This document shows positions 53,785 to 63,667 of a DNA stretch of 64,000 nt, in pieces. Position 1 is the first letter of the stretch. Each line of letters opens with the position of its first letter. The notes beneath the pieces are model-generated. The model had not been told where the DNA came from. It saw only the letters and a program-made list of their open reading frames with translations, and searched no databases. The position numbers and the translations under genes were made by a program. The stretch lies in contig CALURO010000003.1 of NCBI GenBank assembly GCA_944323205.1, positions 124,001 through 188,000 of the forward strand, written 5' to 3'. Origin of the DNA: an uncultured Mucispirillum sp. Its GTDB lineage: Bacteria > Chrysiogenota > Deferribacteres > Deferribacterales > Mucispirillaceae.

Positions 53785-54264
53785 ATGGCAAATACTGTAT
53801 CAAAACAGGACATTAAAAAGGACGGAAATAATAGAATGAAGATTAATTCAGCCAAGCTTGGTGAGATTGAATATTCAGAAGATGATGTTATAACTTTAAG
53901 TTCTCCCCTTTTAGGGTTCCCTGATTTGCAGGATTTTTTAATAATCTCTGATGATAACTCATACCCGTTTTTATGGTTTCAATCAGTAGAGGATACAGAT
54001 ATTTGTTTTATCCTTATTGAAACAAACACTTTTTTTAAGGACTATCATCCAGATATTCCAAAAAGGGAGTTGAAAGTTCTTGCAATAAGTGATAAGAAAG
54101 AAATGAAATTATTTTCTATCGTTGTAGTACCTACTGACCCAAAATTATCTACTGCTAACCTGCGGGCACCGCTTGTAGTTAATTTTGAAAAAAAACTGGC
54201 GAAGCAGATTATCCTTGATGATGATGCTTATAAAATAAAAACGCCTTTATTTGAGAGTGAGTAA
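53785..54264 (+). CDS. fliW: Flagellar assembly factor FliW
   Basis: 159 residues from ATG 53785, or 142 from ATG 53836 ([13 protein letters not shown], closer to the family start). Features [14 protein letters not shown] and [17 protein letters not shown] are typical. FliW binds flagellin and, when free, binds and inhibits CsrA. It is 22 bases after flgL and 1 base before csrA. Confidence 0.9.
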   Translation: MANTVSKQDIKKDGNNRMKINSAKLGEIEYSEDDVITLSSPLLGFPDLQDFLIISDDNSYPFLWFQSVEDTDICFILIETNTFFKDYHPDIPKRELKVLAISDKKEMKLFSIVVVPTDPKLSTANLRAPLVVNFEKKLAKQIILDDDAYKIKTPLFESE

Positions 54265-54265
54265 T

Positions 54266-54505
54266 ATGTTAGTTCTCTCAAGAAAAAGCAACGAAAGCAT
54301 CATGATTGGCGATGATATTGAAGTTAGGGTAGTGGAGATTACGGGCAAGGCTGTCAAGCTTGGTATAGAAGCGCCTAAAAATATAGTAGTTCATAGAAAA
54401 GAAGTCTATGAAGCTATTAAAAATGAAAACCTGCAGGCAGTACCTAAGGAAACACCGAAAGAAAATATTATCTCATTAGCTGAGTATTTTAAGAAGTATA
54501 AATAA
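54266..54505 (+). CDS. csrA: Carbon storage regulator / translational repressor CsrA
   Basis: 79 residues from ATG 54266: [20 protein letters not shown], then [24 protein letters not shown], including the RNA-binding Arg of VHRKEVY. The C-terminal tail is 20 residues longer than E. coli CsrA, as in FliW-partnered forms. It begins one base after the fliW stop, with GAGAGTGAG upstream. The in-frame TTG at 54251 falls inside fliW and is not needed. Confidence 0.95.
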   Translation: MLVLSRKSNESIMIGDDIEVRVVEITGKAVKLGIEAPKNIVVHRKEVYEAIKNENLQAVPKETPKENIISLAEYFKKYK

Positions 54506-54589
54506 TATATATTTACAGGTGTTACCATAGTAGACATTAATCATCTTCCTATTAAAGATTTAAAAATCTCTGTAGAAGATATCAACACA

Positions 54590-55177
54590 ATGGAGCCTAT
54601 TTCTTTTCAAGGCCCTATTACTGTAGTAGATAATTTATCAAAAGCAGAGGCAGCATTAGACAAACTTTTTGCAGCAGAATGTATAGGTTTTGATACAGAA
54701 TCCCGTCCAGCATTTTTTAAGGGGCAAAAATTTCCTGTTTCAATTATACAGCTTGCAACTAATGAAGAAGCGTTTATTTTCCAGTTAAAATATGTGCGTT
54801 TTTCCGGCAGACTTGTAGAGCTTTTATCAAATGATAAAATAACTAAAGTAGGCGTTGGTGTGCAGGACGATATAAGACGCTTAAATGAGCTGTGCAAATT
54901 TAAGCAGGGCGGTTTTTATGATTTATCTGCTGAAATGAAAAAGAAAGGTCTTGTGCAGTCTGGTGCAAGAGCATTAACAGCAAGATATTTAGGCAGAAAG
55001 CTTGTAAAAAGCTCACAAAAAACTAACTGGGCTTTAAGCAAACTTACACCAAGACAGCTTGAATATGCAGCAACTGATGCATGGATATGTTTACAGTTAA
55101 TTGATTATGTAAAAAATGATGATACAGACTATTTTGCTTTACGAAAGGAAGCAGAAAAAGAAAAAGAAAAGAAATAA
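54590..55177 (+). CDS. RNase D-like 3'-5' exonuclease (DEDDy)
   Basis: 195 residues. The exonuclease motifs are complete: Exo I IGFDTESRPAFF, Exo II VGVGVQDDIRRLNEL and Exo III YAATDAWICLQL. There is no HRDC domain, so it is the short form often annotated as 3'-5' exonuclease. The frame stays open upstream to about 54512, and an AGGTG site precedes ATA-GTA at 54527, so the true start may be earlier than the ATG. Confidence 0.85.
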   Translation: MEPISFQGPITVVDNLSKAEAALDKLFAAECIGFDTESRPAFFKGQKFPVSIIQLATNEEAFIFQLKYVRFSGRLVELLSNDKITKVGVGVQDDIRRLNELCKFKQGGFYDLSAEMKKKGLVQSGARALTARYLGRKLVKSSQKTNWALSKLTPRQLEYAATDAWICLQLIDYVKNDDTDYFALRKEAEKEKEKK

Positions 55178-55189
55178 GAAGGTGTTACA

Positions 55190-55735
55190 ATGAAAAATGT
55201 ATTAGTTATTTCAGGCCATACAGATTTAAATGATTCTGTTGCAAATAAGACTATATTGGAAGAATTAGAGAAAAGTTTAGAAAGTAAAGAGATTAGATAT
55301 CTTGATAAATTATACCCCGATTTTAAGGTAGATAGAGCAAAAGAGCAGGAGTTATTAGTAAAATCAGATATTATAATGTTTGTATTTCCACTTTTTTGGT
55401 TTAATGCTCCATCTATTATACAAAGGTATCTAGAAGAAGTTTTTACACATGGTTTTTCCCATGGCAGCACAGGTGATAAATTAAAGGGTAAAAAAGTTAT
55501 AGTTTCCATTACATCTGGTGCTGAAGAAAGTGCTTATATAAAAGAAAATAATGACAGCAAAATAGATGATTTTCTTATACCTTTAAAAACTACATGTGCT
55601 TTTACTGGTATGAAGTTTTTAGGTTATGTATTTACAGGTGGTGTTTCATACCAGAACAGAATAAATGCAGAAAAAATAGAAGAGATAAAAGAAAAAGCAA
55701 AACTTCATGCAAAAAAATTAATAGATATGATATAA
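55190..55735 (+). CDS. Flavodoxin-fold NAD(P)H oxidoreductase
   Basis: 181 residues of the quinone-reductase/KefF type: VLVISGHTDLNDSVANK at the FMN-phosphate loop, IIMFVFPLFWFNAPSIIQRYLEEV, and the KVIVSITSGAEESAY segment. Reduces quinones or regulates potassium efflux in relatives; the substrate is unknown here. It is 12 bases after the exonuclease gene. Confidence 0.85.
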   Translation: MKNVLVISGHTDLNDSVANKTILEELEKSLESKEIRYLDKLYPDFKVDRAKEQELLVKSDIIMFVFPLFWFNAPSIIQRYLEEVFTHGFSHGSTGDKLKGKKVIVSITSGAEESAYIKENNDSKIDDFLIPLKTTCAFTGMKFLGYVFTGGVSYQNRINAEKIEEIKEKAKLHAKKLIDMI

Positions 55736-55743
55736 ATAGATTA

Positions 55744-55767
55744 GGGCAGGTTTAAAAATATCTGCCC
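55744..55767 (+). terminator. First hairpin after the oxidoreductase gene
   Basis: GGGCAG (55744-55749) with CTGCCC (55762-55767), 8 bases after the stop. No strong T-tract directly follows. Confidence 0.55.
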
Positions 55768-55789
55768 TTAGTTATATGTAAGTAATAAA

Positions 55790-55817
55790 AAAGCCATGCT
55801 TTAAAACATGGCTTTTA
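55790..55817. terminator. Second, probably bidirectional terminator
   Basis: AAAGCCATG / CATGGCTTT, 9 bp with an 8-base AT loop and A/T tracts on both sides. It could also end transcripts from the minus-strand fragment at 55831-55926. Confidence 0.8.
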
Positions 55818-55830
55818 CTATATTAAATTA

Positions 55831-55926
55831 TTATATACCCGGATAATGTGCTAATGATTCTACATATCCATCTTTATTAATAGTAAATAAAATATCCATT
55901 AGATAACCAGTATCGTAGTATATCAT
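55831..55926 (-). pseudogene. Short coding remnant or 31-codon ORF
   Basis: Reads MIYYDTGYLMDILFTINKDG and on to HYPGI-stop, protein-like in composition, but preceded by an in-frame stop. It ends just before the bidirectional terminator, like the surviving 3' tail of a lost gene. Family not recognised. Confidence 0.35.
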
Positions 55927-56060
55927 CAAATGAACAAATAATTATTCATAAGGCAAATCAAATATATAAAAATGCGGTTGTAAATGAAATTGAAATATAT
56001 AAAAAATACTGCTGTGATTTTAAAAAGCTTGAAGAAGTGTATAAGAAATATCAAAAATAA
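55887..56060 (+). pseudogene. Coding remnant, Lys/Tyr-rich helical tail
   Basis: Open frame with no start codon or ribosome site: HKANQIYKNAVVNEIEIYKK then KLEEVYKKYQK-stop. It looks like the C-terminus of a helical protein whose front was deleted. It overlaps the minus-strand remnant head-on. Function unknown. Confidence 0.35.
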
Positions 56061-56262
56061 GTAAATAATTGGTATGTAAAAGTAACATAATACATACTTT
56101 TGATAATGGACTCCCTGCCTGTTTCTAAGCTGAATTGGCGGTTGCTTATATATGAAACAGGCAGAGGATAATTCCATTGTCGGAAGGATATTATTATGTT
56201 TATGCGTTAAAATAATCTGCCGAATTATGAAAAATATTTGGCGGATATTAATCTTTTCGGTA
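56061..56262. other. Non-coding region with a long-arm inverted repeat
   Basis: CTGCCTGTTTC (56115-56125) and GAAACAGGCAG (56154-56164), a perfect 11-bp stem with a 28-base loop. Further on ATCTGCC and GGCGGAT (56217-56247) form an imperfect second stem. No gene and no match to a riboswitch I know. Confidence 0.5.
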
Positions 56263-56478
56263 TTAGGCCATATTCACAGCCTGTAATCGTTCTAACGCCT
56301 CTTTCGAAATAATTACTTTATCCATAGACATTCCTGCGTCTTCTGAATTAGATTTACTATTATCTACTTTTTCTCCACGCAGAAGTTTGGAAAGTTCTGA
56401 TACACTTTTTTCATTTTTGCTGGCAGCTGTATATGCTGCATACTGGTTAGAGTTAGAAATTAATAGAGAATCAGTCAT
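56263..56478 (-). CDS. Small protein under sigma-54 control, unknown function
   Basis: 71 residues from ATG 56478, behind AAGGAG (8-base spacing). Sequence: TDSLLISNSNQYAAYTAASK, a charged SKLLRGEKVDNSKSN middle, and a final MDKVIISKEALERLQ helix. The ending resembles short motifs in small flagellar proteins such as FlgM (V-x-ISKEA), but it lacks FlgM's sigma-binding helices. A strong sigma-54 promoter sits 45 bases upstream. Flagellar or surface-related function is inferred from that promoter class only. Confidence 0.65.
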   Translation of the reverse strand: MTDSLLISNSNQYAAYTAASKNEKSVSELSKLLRGEKVDNSKSNSEDAGMSMDKVIISKEALERLQAVNMA

Positions 56479-56522
56479 TATAAACACTCCTTTGCCACCC
56501 TGCTTGGCTTATGCGATATCCA

Positions 56523-56540
56523 TAGCAATCAGCGTGCCAA
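56523..56540 (-). promoter_or_regulatory. Sigma-54 promoter of the small protein gene
   Basis: On the minus strand TTGGCACGCTGATTGCTA, an essentially perfect match to TTGGCACG-N4-TTGCW with GG-N10-GC spacing. It is the best RpoN site in the window. Confidence 0.9.
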
Positions 56541-56568
56541 AAAAAAGACTTGCCAAAATTATAAAAAA

Positions 56569-58419
56569 ATGAAAAATACATCTATGATTAGTTTTGATAA
56601 TGTTTCTAAAAGCTACGGCTCAAAAATTTTATTTGACAATGTAACCTTTAATATTAACAAGGGTGAGCGCATAGGACTTGTTGGTAGAAATGGCAACGGA
56701 AAAACAACTCTTATGCGTATTATAACAGGGGAAGAAGAGGCAGACAGCGGAAAAGTTTCTATTCCAAAAAACTATAAAATCGGTTTTTTAAAGCAGCATA
56801 TTAAGTTTGAAAAAAATACAGTTATTGAAGAAGCTATGCTTGGACTAAGTGATGAAGAAGTCCATGATAAATGGAAAGCAGAGAAAATACTTTTTGGTTT
56901 AGGCTTTAAGGAAGAGGATATGGAAAAAGCCCCGTCATCTTTTTCTGGTGGTTTTCAAGTGAGGCTTATGCTTGCACAGACTTTACTTTCCAGCCCAGAT
57001 TTACTATTGCTTGATGAACCTACAAACTATCTTGATATTGTATCTGTAAGGTGGCTTAAAGGCTTTTTAAATTCATGGAAAGGTGAGCTTCTGCTTATTA
57101 CTCACGACAGACAGTTTATGGACGATATAGTTACCCATACAGCAGGCATCCACAGGGCAAGGGTGCGTAAAATAGAGGGTAAAACTGATAAATTTTATGA
57201 GCAGACAGCCCGTGATGAAGAAATATATGAAAAAACACGCATAAATGATGAGCAGAAGCGTAAAGAGCTGGAGCAGTATATTACAAGGTTTAGAGCAAAG
57301 GCACGCCTTGCAGGGCTTGTGCAGAGCCGTATAAAAACTCTTAATAAAATGGAGAAAAAAGAAAAGCTGGAAGCTATTAAAAATCTAGAATTTGCATTTA
57401 AATATAAGCCTATCACATCAAAACAGATAATGAGAGCGGAAAATATTTCCTTTTCTTATGACGGTAGGAAATTTTTAATCAATAACTTGTCAATAATAAT
57501 AGGCAGTGAAGACAAGATTGCAGTAATTGGTAAAAATGGCAAAGGTAAATCCACTTTATTAAAAGTCCTTGCAGGTATAATTCCTGCCACAAGTGGAAAT
57601 GTGATATATCATACTGGCTGTGTAAAAGGCTATTATGAGCAGACTAATGTTTCATCATTAAATCCTGATAACACTATTGAAGAAGAAATACAGTCAGTTT
57701 CAGATACATTTGATAGAACTTATGTTAGAAATATATGCGGTGCTATGCTTTTTGAGCAGGATAATGCCCTTAAAAAAATAAAAGTGCTTTCTGGTGGTGA
57801 AAAAAGCCGTGTTATGCTTGGTAAAATTATAGCAAGCCCACAGAATGTATTAATGCTTGATGAGCCAACAAACCATTTGGATATGGATTCATGCGATTCA
57901 TTAATAGAAGCTGTTGATAATTTCCCCGGTGCTGTTATAATGGTAACCCACAATGAAATGTTTTTGCACGCACTTGCAAACAGACTTATAGTATTTCAAG
58001 ATGAATACCCTTATGTATTTGAAGGAACTTATGAAGAATTTTTAGAGAAAGAGGGCTGGCAGGAAGAAAATACTGCTAAAATAAAGGAAACAAAAACAAA
58101 ACTTAATAAAAAAGATGCTAGAAAATTAAGAAGTGAAATAATTTCAGAAAAAAATAAAGTTTTAAAACCTTTAGAGCAGTCTGTGGAACATCTTGAAAAC
58201 AGTATAAGCTCTTATGAAAATGAAATATCAGAATTAAATGATTTATTAATTGAAGCATCATCTAATAATAATGGACTTTTGATTGGTGAATATGGTAAAA
58301 GATTAGCTGAGCTTAATAAATTAATAGATGATGCATTTATTCAGCTTGATAATGCTTATGCAGTGCTGGAAGCAAAACAGCAGGAATATGAAAATAAATT
58401 AAATCAAATAGAGGAATAA
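56569..58419 (+). CDS. ABC-F family ATPase (ribosome-associated type)
   Basis: 616 residues with two ABC domains and no membrane part: Walker A VGRNGNGKTTLMRII and IGKNGKGKSTLLKVL, signatures SFSGGFQVRLMLAQT and VLSGGEKSRVMLGKI, Walker B LLLLDEPTNYLDI and VLMLDEPTNHLDM. A C-terminal coiled coil (about 520-616) makes it Uup/YheS-like rather than EttA-like. Such proteins rescue or tune stalled ribosomes. The start is either 56569 or 56584; neither has a good ribosome site. Confidence 0.93.
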   Translation: MKNTSMISFDNVSKSYGSKILFDNVTFNINKGERIGLVGRNGNGKTTLMRIITGEEEADSGKVSIPKNYKIGFLKQHIKFEKNTVIEEAMLGLSDEEVHDKWKAEKILFGLGFKEEDMEKAPSSFSGGFQVRLMLAQTLLSSPDLLLLDEPTNYLDIVSVRWLKGFLNSWKGELLLITHDRQFMDDIVTHTAGIHRARVRKIEGKTDKFYEQTARDEEIYEKTRINDEQKRKELEQYITRFRAKARLAGLVQSRIKTLNKMEKKEKLEAIKNLEFAFKYKPITSKQIMRAENISFSYDGRKFLINNLSIIIGSEDKIAVIGKNGKGKSTLLKVLAGIIPATSGNVIYHTGCVKGYYEQTNVSSLNPDNTIEEEIQSVSDTFDRTYVRNICGAMLFEQDNALKKIKVLSGGEKSRVMLGKIIASPQNVLMLDEPTNHLDMDSCDSLIEAVDNFPGAVIMVTHNEMFLHALANRLIVFQDEYPYVFEGTYEEFLEKEGWQEENTAKIKETKTKLNKKDARKLRSEIISEKNKVLKPLEQSVEHLENSISSYENEISELNDLLIEASSNNNGLLIGEYGKRLAELNKLIDDAFIQLDNAYAVLEAKQQEYENKLNQIEE

Positions 58420-58434
58420 AAAAGGATTAGTGAT

Positions 58435-59229
58435 ATGAAAAATTTTATAATGCTTATTTTATTTATATTTTTTGCATTTTCTGTTTATGGTCAAAATATA
58501 TCAGATACCAGTCAGCAGCAGGATAATAATACCCTATTGGATAATAACACTATAATTGATAATAATATAGAAAATAATGATAATGTTAGCAAAGAAAGTA
58601 TTGCAGAAGAAGATACGGCTAATGATGAGCTGCCCCCTGTATCAGAGCTTAAAAAACAGAAAAAGGCTGGCAAGCCTGATTTTAATAAGAAGAAAATCTC
58701 TCTTGACAGGATTGATGAAAAAAAATGGTCTTTGCGTGTAGGTTATAATTATTTTATACCAGATAATAAGTATTTAACAATATTTCAACATAAATTAAAA
58801 ATCGGTGGTGCATACGATTTTAATAAAAATTTTCAAGTGCAGGCATTTCTACAGTATGCAGATGGTAAAAGCAGTTTTAATATAAATGGGGTATCCACTC
58901 AGTTTAAAGGAACATTATATAATGTTGGATTGCTTGCTGTTGGCTCATATCCTGTTGAATTACCACTAGGTTCTATTGCTCCATTTGGCAGTATTGGTGC
59001 TGCTTATACTTTTGGTAATTTAAATACAAGCTATCAAGACGGCACAGAAAGTAAACAGAATTTATCAGGAGGTGCAATACTTGCTCAGGCAGGTTTGCAG
59101 TATAGCTATCATATACTATCACTGCGTGTATTTGGAGAATATTTATATGATTTTACACCGCTTAATAATCCTTATATTTCATCATTATCTGGTTTCAGTA
59201 TTGGAGCAGAGTTAGGGATAAAATTTTAG
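58435..59229 (+). CDS. Outer-membrane beta-barrel protein
   Basis: 264 residues. Signal peptide MKNFIMLILFIFFAFSVYG; an Asn/Asp/Glu-rich, probably disordered linker at about 20-75 (DNNTLLDNNTIIDNN); then a porin-like eight-strand pattern from about 90 (WSLRVGYNYFIPDNK) to the C-terminal GFSIGAELGIKF ending in Phe, as outer-membrane barrels do. AAGGA precedes the ATG. Function unknown; Opa/OmpW-like small barrels are the nearest type. Confidence 0.75.
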   Translation: MKNFIMLILFIFFAFSVYGQNISDTSQQQDNNTLLDNNTIIDNNIENNDNVSKESIAEEDTANDELPPVSELKKQKKAGKPDFNKKKISLDRIDEKKWSLRVGYNYFIPDNKYLTIFQHKLKIGGAYDFNKNFQVQAFLQYADGKSSFNINGVSTQFKGTLYNVGLLAVGSYPVELPLGSIAPFGSIGAAYTFGNLNTSYQDGTESKQNLSGGAILAQAGLQYSYHILSLRVFGEYLYDFTPLNNPYISSLSGFSIGAELGIKF

Positions 59230-59234
59230 TATAT

Positions 59235-59909
59235 ATGGATAAAAAACCACACTATCAAGGCCATAGACAGCGGCTGAAAGAAAAGTTTGATGATACGCCG
59301 TCAGTTTTAGCTGATTATGAAATATTAGAATTAATGCTTGGTTACTGTATACCAAGAAAAGATGTGAAACCGCTTGCAAAAGATATGCTTATGAAGGCAG
59401 GCTCTATTGGCAATATTTTTAATATTAATTTTCAGCAGATTGCTGGGGCAGGCAAAGAAACAGAAAGGTTTTTAAGAATTGCTGCTGAATTTTATAACAG
59501 AATAGAAAACTCATATTATGAAACAAAGCAGTCCCTTGCAAACCCAGAGCAGATATACAGGCTTTTAAAATACCATATTGGTTTTGCAGCAAATGAAAAT
59601 TTTGCAGTTATTCTTTTAAACAGTAAAGGCTGCCTTATTGATAAGAAAATTATAACAGAAGGTGTTGTAAATACTGCAATAGTATATCCTAGACAGATAG
59701 CAGAATATGCACTTACAAATAAGGCAGTAAGTGTAGTTATTGCACACAACCATCCATCAGGAGACAGCAGCCCTTCAAGAAAAGATATAGAGCTTACAAA
59801 TATTGTAGCAGAATCTCTTTCCACTCTTGGTATAAAACTTAGAGACCATATAATAGTATGCAAAAATGAATATTCAAGCCTTTATGATTTAGGATATATA
59901 GAAGAATAG
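59235..59909 (+). CDS. radC: RadC-family JAMM protein
   Basis: 224 residues. N-terminal helix-hairpin region HRQRLKEKFDDTP and DYEILELMLGY; the JAMM metal motif is VVIAHNHPSGDSSPSRKDIE, with the upstream Glu in the IITEGVVNTA segment. Long called a repair protein, but its true substrate is still unsettled. It begins 5 bases after the outer-membrane protein gene. Confidence 0.92.
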   Translation: MDKKPHYQGHRQRLKEKFDDTPSVLADYEILELMLGYCIPRKDVKPLAKDMLMKAGSIGNIFNINFQQIAGAGKETERFLRIAAEFYNRIENSYYETKQSLANPEQIYRLLKYHIGFAANENFAVILLNSKGCLIDKKIITEGVVNTAIVYPRQIAEYALTNKAVSVVIAHNHPSGDSSPSRKDIELTNIVAESLSTLGIKLRDHIIVCKNEYSSLYDLGYIEE

Positions 59910-59982
59910 GTCAGTTTTTGCAGAAAATTTGTACATTTATATAAAAAAATGAAATTTTTTTTCATATTTTTAAAATTTCCCC

Positions 59983-60010
59983 TTGCTTTTTTTTATTATC
60001 ATTGTAATAT
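59983..60010 (+). promoter_or_regulatory. groESL promoter
   Basis: TTGCTT (59983-59988), 16-base spacer, TAATAT (60005-60010), immediately followed by the CIRCE operator. Confidence 0.65.
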
Positions 60011-60036
60011 TAGCACTCATAGAGAATGAGTGCTAA
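60010..60036 (+). promoter_or_regulatory. CIRCE operator (HrcA binding site)
   Basis: TTAGCACTC-N9-GAGTGCTAA, a perfect match to the CIRCE consensus, placed over the expected transcription start. HrcA repression with heat-shock release is predicted; hrcA is not in the window. Confidence 0.97.
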
Positions 60037-60099
60037 TTAAAAACTGCACGAAATTATTAAAATATAATTAATATAAAATACAGGAGGCTTAGAGGTATA

Positions 60100-60390
60100 A
60101 TGGCTAAAATCCAACCTTTACAAGACAGAGTAATTGTTAAACGCTTTGAAAGCGAAGAAAAAACTGCATCAGGTATTTTTATTCCTGATTCTGCAAAAGA
60201 AAAACCACAGGAAGGTGAAGTAGTTGCAGTTGGTGCAGGTAAATATTTAGATAATGGTAATGTTGTAAAACCAACAGTAAAAGCAGGTGATAAAGTTCTT
60301 TTCAGCAAATATGCTGGTACAGAAGTTAAAATAGATGGTGAAGACCTGCTTATCATGAGAGAAGATGATATATTAGGTATCATTGGTTAA
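60100..60390 (+). CDS. groES: Co-chaperonin GroES
   Basis: 96 residues: [20 protein letters not shown], the mobile loop [38 protein letters not shown]. Caps GroEL. AGGAGG upstream; groEL follows 35 bases later. Confidence 0.97.
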   Translation: MAKIQPLQDRVIVKRFESEEKTASGIFIPDSAKEKPQEGEVVAVGAGKYLDNGNVVKPTVKAGDKVLFSKYAGTEVKIDGEDLLIMREDDILGIIG

Positions 60391-60401
60391 TAATTAATTA
60401 A

Positions 60402-62066
<1,665 letters not shown>

Positions 62067-62122
62067 TAGGTTTATACCTTATCATATTCATACATTAATA
62101 CATATAAAATAATATAAAATAT

Positions 62123-62150
62123 CCGCCGTATGAAAATACGGCGGTTTTTA
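62123..62150 (+). terminator. groESL terminator
   Basis: CCGCCGTA, loop TGAAAA, TACGGCGG, then TTTTTATTTTT. Perfect 8-bp stem. Confidence 0.93.
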
Positions 62151-62185
62151 TTTTTAACTTATCTAAAAAGATGAATAAGCCACCA

Positions 62186-62300
62186 AATTTTTCCTGCCTA
62201 TTCGTCGGGAAGTCCTTGCGTCGCATAAACCGCTCGTCTGAGTGACATAAGGTGTTTTAAAAAAATGGGGGGGGGATGAAGCAATTATTTAAAGTTGACT
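62186..62300 (-). repeat. Modular palindromic repeat, copy C (partial)
   Basis: 62222-62268 mirrors 43693-43745 (about 48 of 52 bases); 62189-62222 mirrors 18593-18628 (TTTTTCCTGCCTATT, CGGGAAGTCCTTGCGTCGC). The end, ATGGGGG-x-GGG-x-TGAAGCA then TTGACT, matches the end of copy A. Confidence 0.8.
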
Positions 62301-62321
62301 TTTTATTTTATCTATTATAAT
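62295..62321 (+). promoter_or_regulatory. Promoter of the gene at 62329, partly within repeat C
   Basis: TTGACT (62295-62300) and perfect TATAAT (62316-62321), a rather short 15-base spacer. The -10 ends 7 bases before the ATG, so a leaderless message is predicted. Confidence 0.55.
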
Positions 62322-62328
62322 TTTATTT

Positions 62329-63621
62329 ATGAATAATTGTTATGTATCAATAATAGTAAAAATAATGCTTTTAATTACACTTTTATATATTGTGATAATA
62401 GCAGTGGCAAGTCCAAGTATTCACCCTGATGAAACTGTTACAAAAGCAGCTATAGAATATTATAAAGCTAACTTTATGGTGCCTGATATGCGGGAATTAC
62501 CTGATGATAAGTTCTGTGCATATGGTCAGACAAGACTTTGCGAATTAACTATCTATTATTTCATAGCAGGTAAAATAGCTGCCCTTATTCCTTATGAAAC
62601 AAGTTATAGATTTTTTAATGTAATGCTTGCTTTTATTATCGTATTTATCATTATAAGGAAATATAAAACAGACCCATTTTTAATTTTTGCCTTTTTTATT
62701 ACACCACAGGTTTGGTATATTTTCTCATATGCTACATCAGATGCTCTTGATTACTTTTTTACTTTTATTTTAGTTTACCAGTTATCAGTTAAATCAAGCA
62801 TGTTAAATACTATGCTTAATAATGATAATTTTATATTAAATAAAAGAAATGTTATTACTATTATATTTATAAGCCTTTTAACAGCTTTTATTCTTATGGC
62901 AAAACCTAACTATTTTCTTGTTTTACTGCTTATGGCTTATGTATTATTAAAAAAATACTTTATGGCAGAAAAAGGTATTAGAAAAACTTTATTTAAATTT
63001 TATATATTTGTTGCAGTATGCAGTTTAGCAGTATTTTTATCACGATATTCTATTGACCTTTATTATTACGGATTACATAAATCTGAAATATTTAGGCAGA
63101 TGCGCATAATTCATGCAATCCCAATGCTTAACCCTGCCACCCCTTTTAATGAAATGTATGAAACAATGTTTTTAGCTGCAAAAGATGTACCATTAATAAC
63201 TCTTTTTACAAAATACGGCTTTTTACAGGTATTAATAGGCAGTTTCTTCGGCTTATACGGTGGCATGAATATTACTGCTCACCCTGTATATTATTTTATT
63301 ATGCTTGCAGCCTACCTTTTCTTTTTTGCTGTGCTTTTTAATTATATTATTAAATCTCATAATAAAGAAAAATATGCTGACGGCATAACGGCTGTAATAC
63401 TTGCAGTAATTTCAATATTACTTGTGCTTTATTATTCTTATTTTATTGATTTTCAGCCACAGGGAAGATATATGCTGCCATTACTGCCTGTTATTACTTA
63501 CCTTGTATCACAAAACAAAGAAATTCTGCAGAATAAATATATGGTATCATCTATTATGGCTATGGGGATATTATGCCATATATATGTTTTATCAACAGGT
63601 TTAAAAGGTATATTTTCATAA
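62329..63621 (+). CDS. Polytopic membrane protein, GT-C glycosyltransferase-like
   Basis: 430 residues with about ten membrane helices. After the first helix comes SPSIHPDETVTKAAIEYY, an acidic PDE motif in the first periplasmic loop, the usual site of the catalytic Asp/Glu in GT-C enzymes and in the DUF2142 group. The C-terminal part has FQPQGRYMLPLLPVITYL, also seen in those families. Transfers sugar from a lipid carrier in relatives. Not linked to other surface-polysaccharide genes here. No ribosome site precedes the ATG. Confidence 0.65.
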   Translation: MNNCYVSIIVKIMLLITLLYIVIIAVASPSIHPDETVTKAAIEYYKANFMVPDMRELPDDKFCAYGQTRLCELTIYYFIAGKIAALIPYETSYRFFNVMLAFIIVFIIIRKYKTDPFLIFAFFITPQVWYIFSYATSDALDYFFTFILVYQLSVKSSMLNTMLNNDNFILNKRNVITIIFISLLTAFILMAKPNYFLVLLLMAYVLLKKYFMAEKGIRKTLFKFYIFVAVCSLAVFLSRYSIDLYYYGLHKSEIFRQMRIIHAIPMLNPATPFNEMYETMFLAAKDVPLITLFTKYGFLQVLIGSFFGLYGGMNITAHPVYYFIMLAAYLFFFAVLFNYIIKSHNKEKYADGITAVILAVISILLVLYYSYFIDFQPQGRYMLPLLPVITYLVSQNKEILQNKYMVSSIMAMGILCHIYVLSTGLKGIFS

Positions 63622-63667
63622 TAAGCTTATATTTTATAAAGCGTTATTTATCAGTTACGCAGGTTTT

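Noticed and set aside
56115-56164. Attachment site or integron-type recombination site
   Set aside because: The 11-bp inverted arms are isolated, with no integrase, direct repeat or core site nearby.
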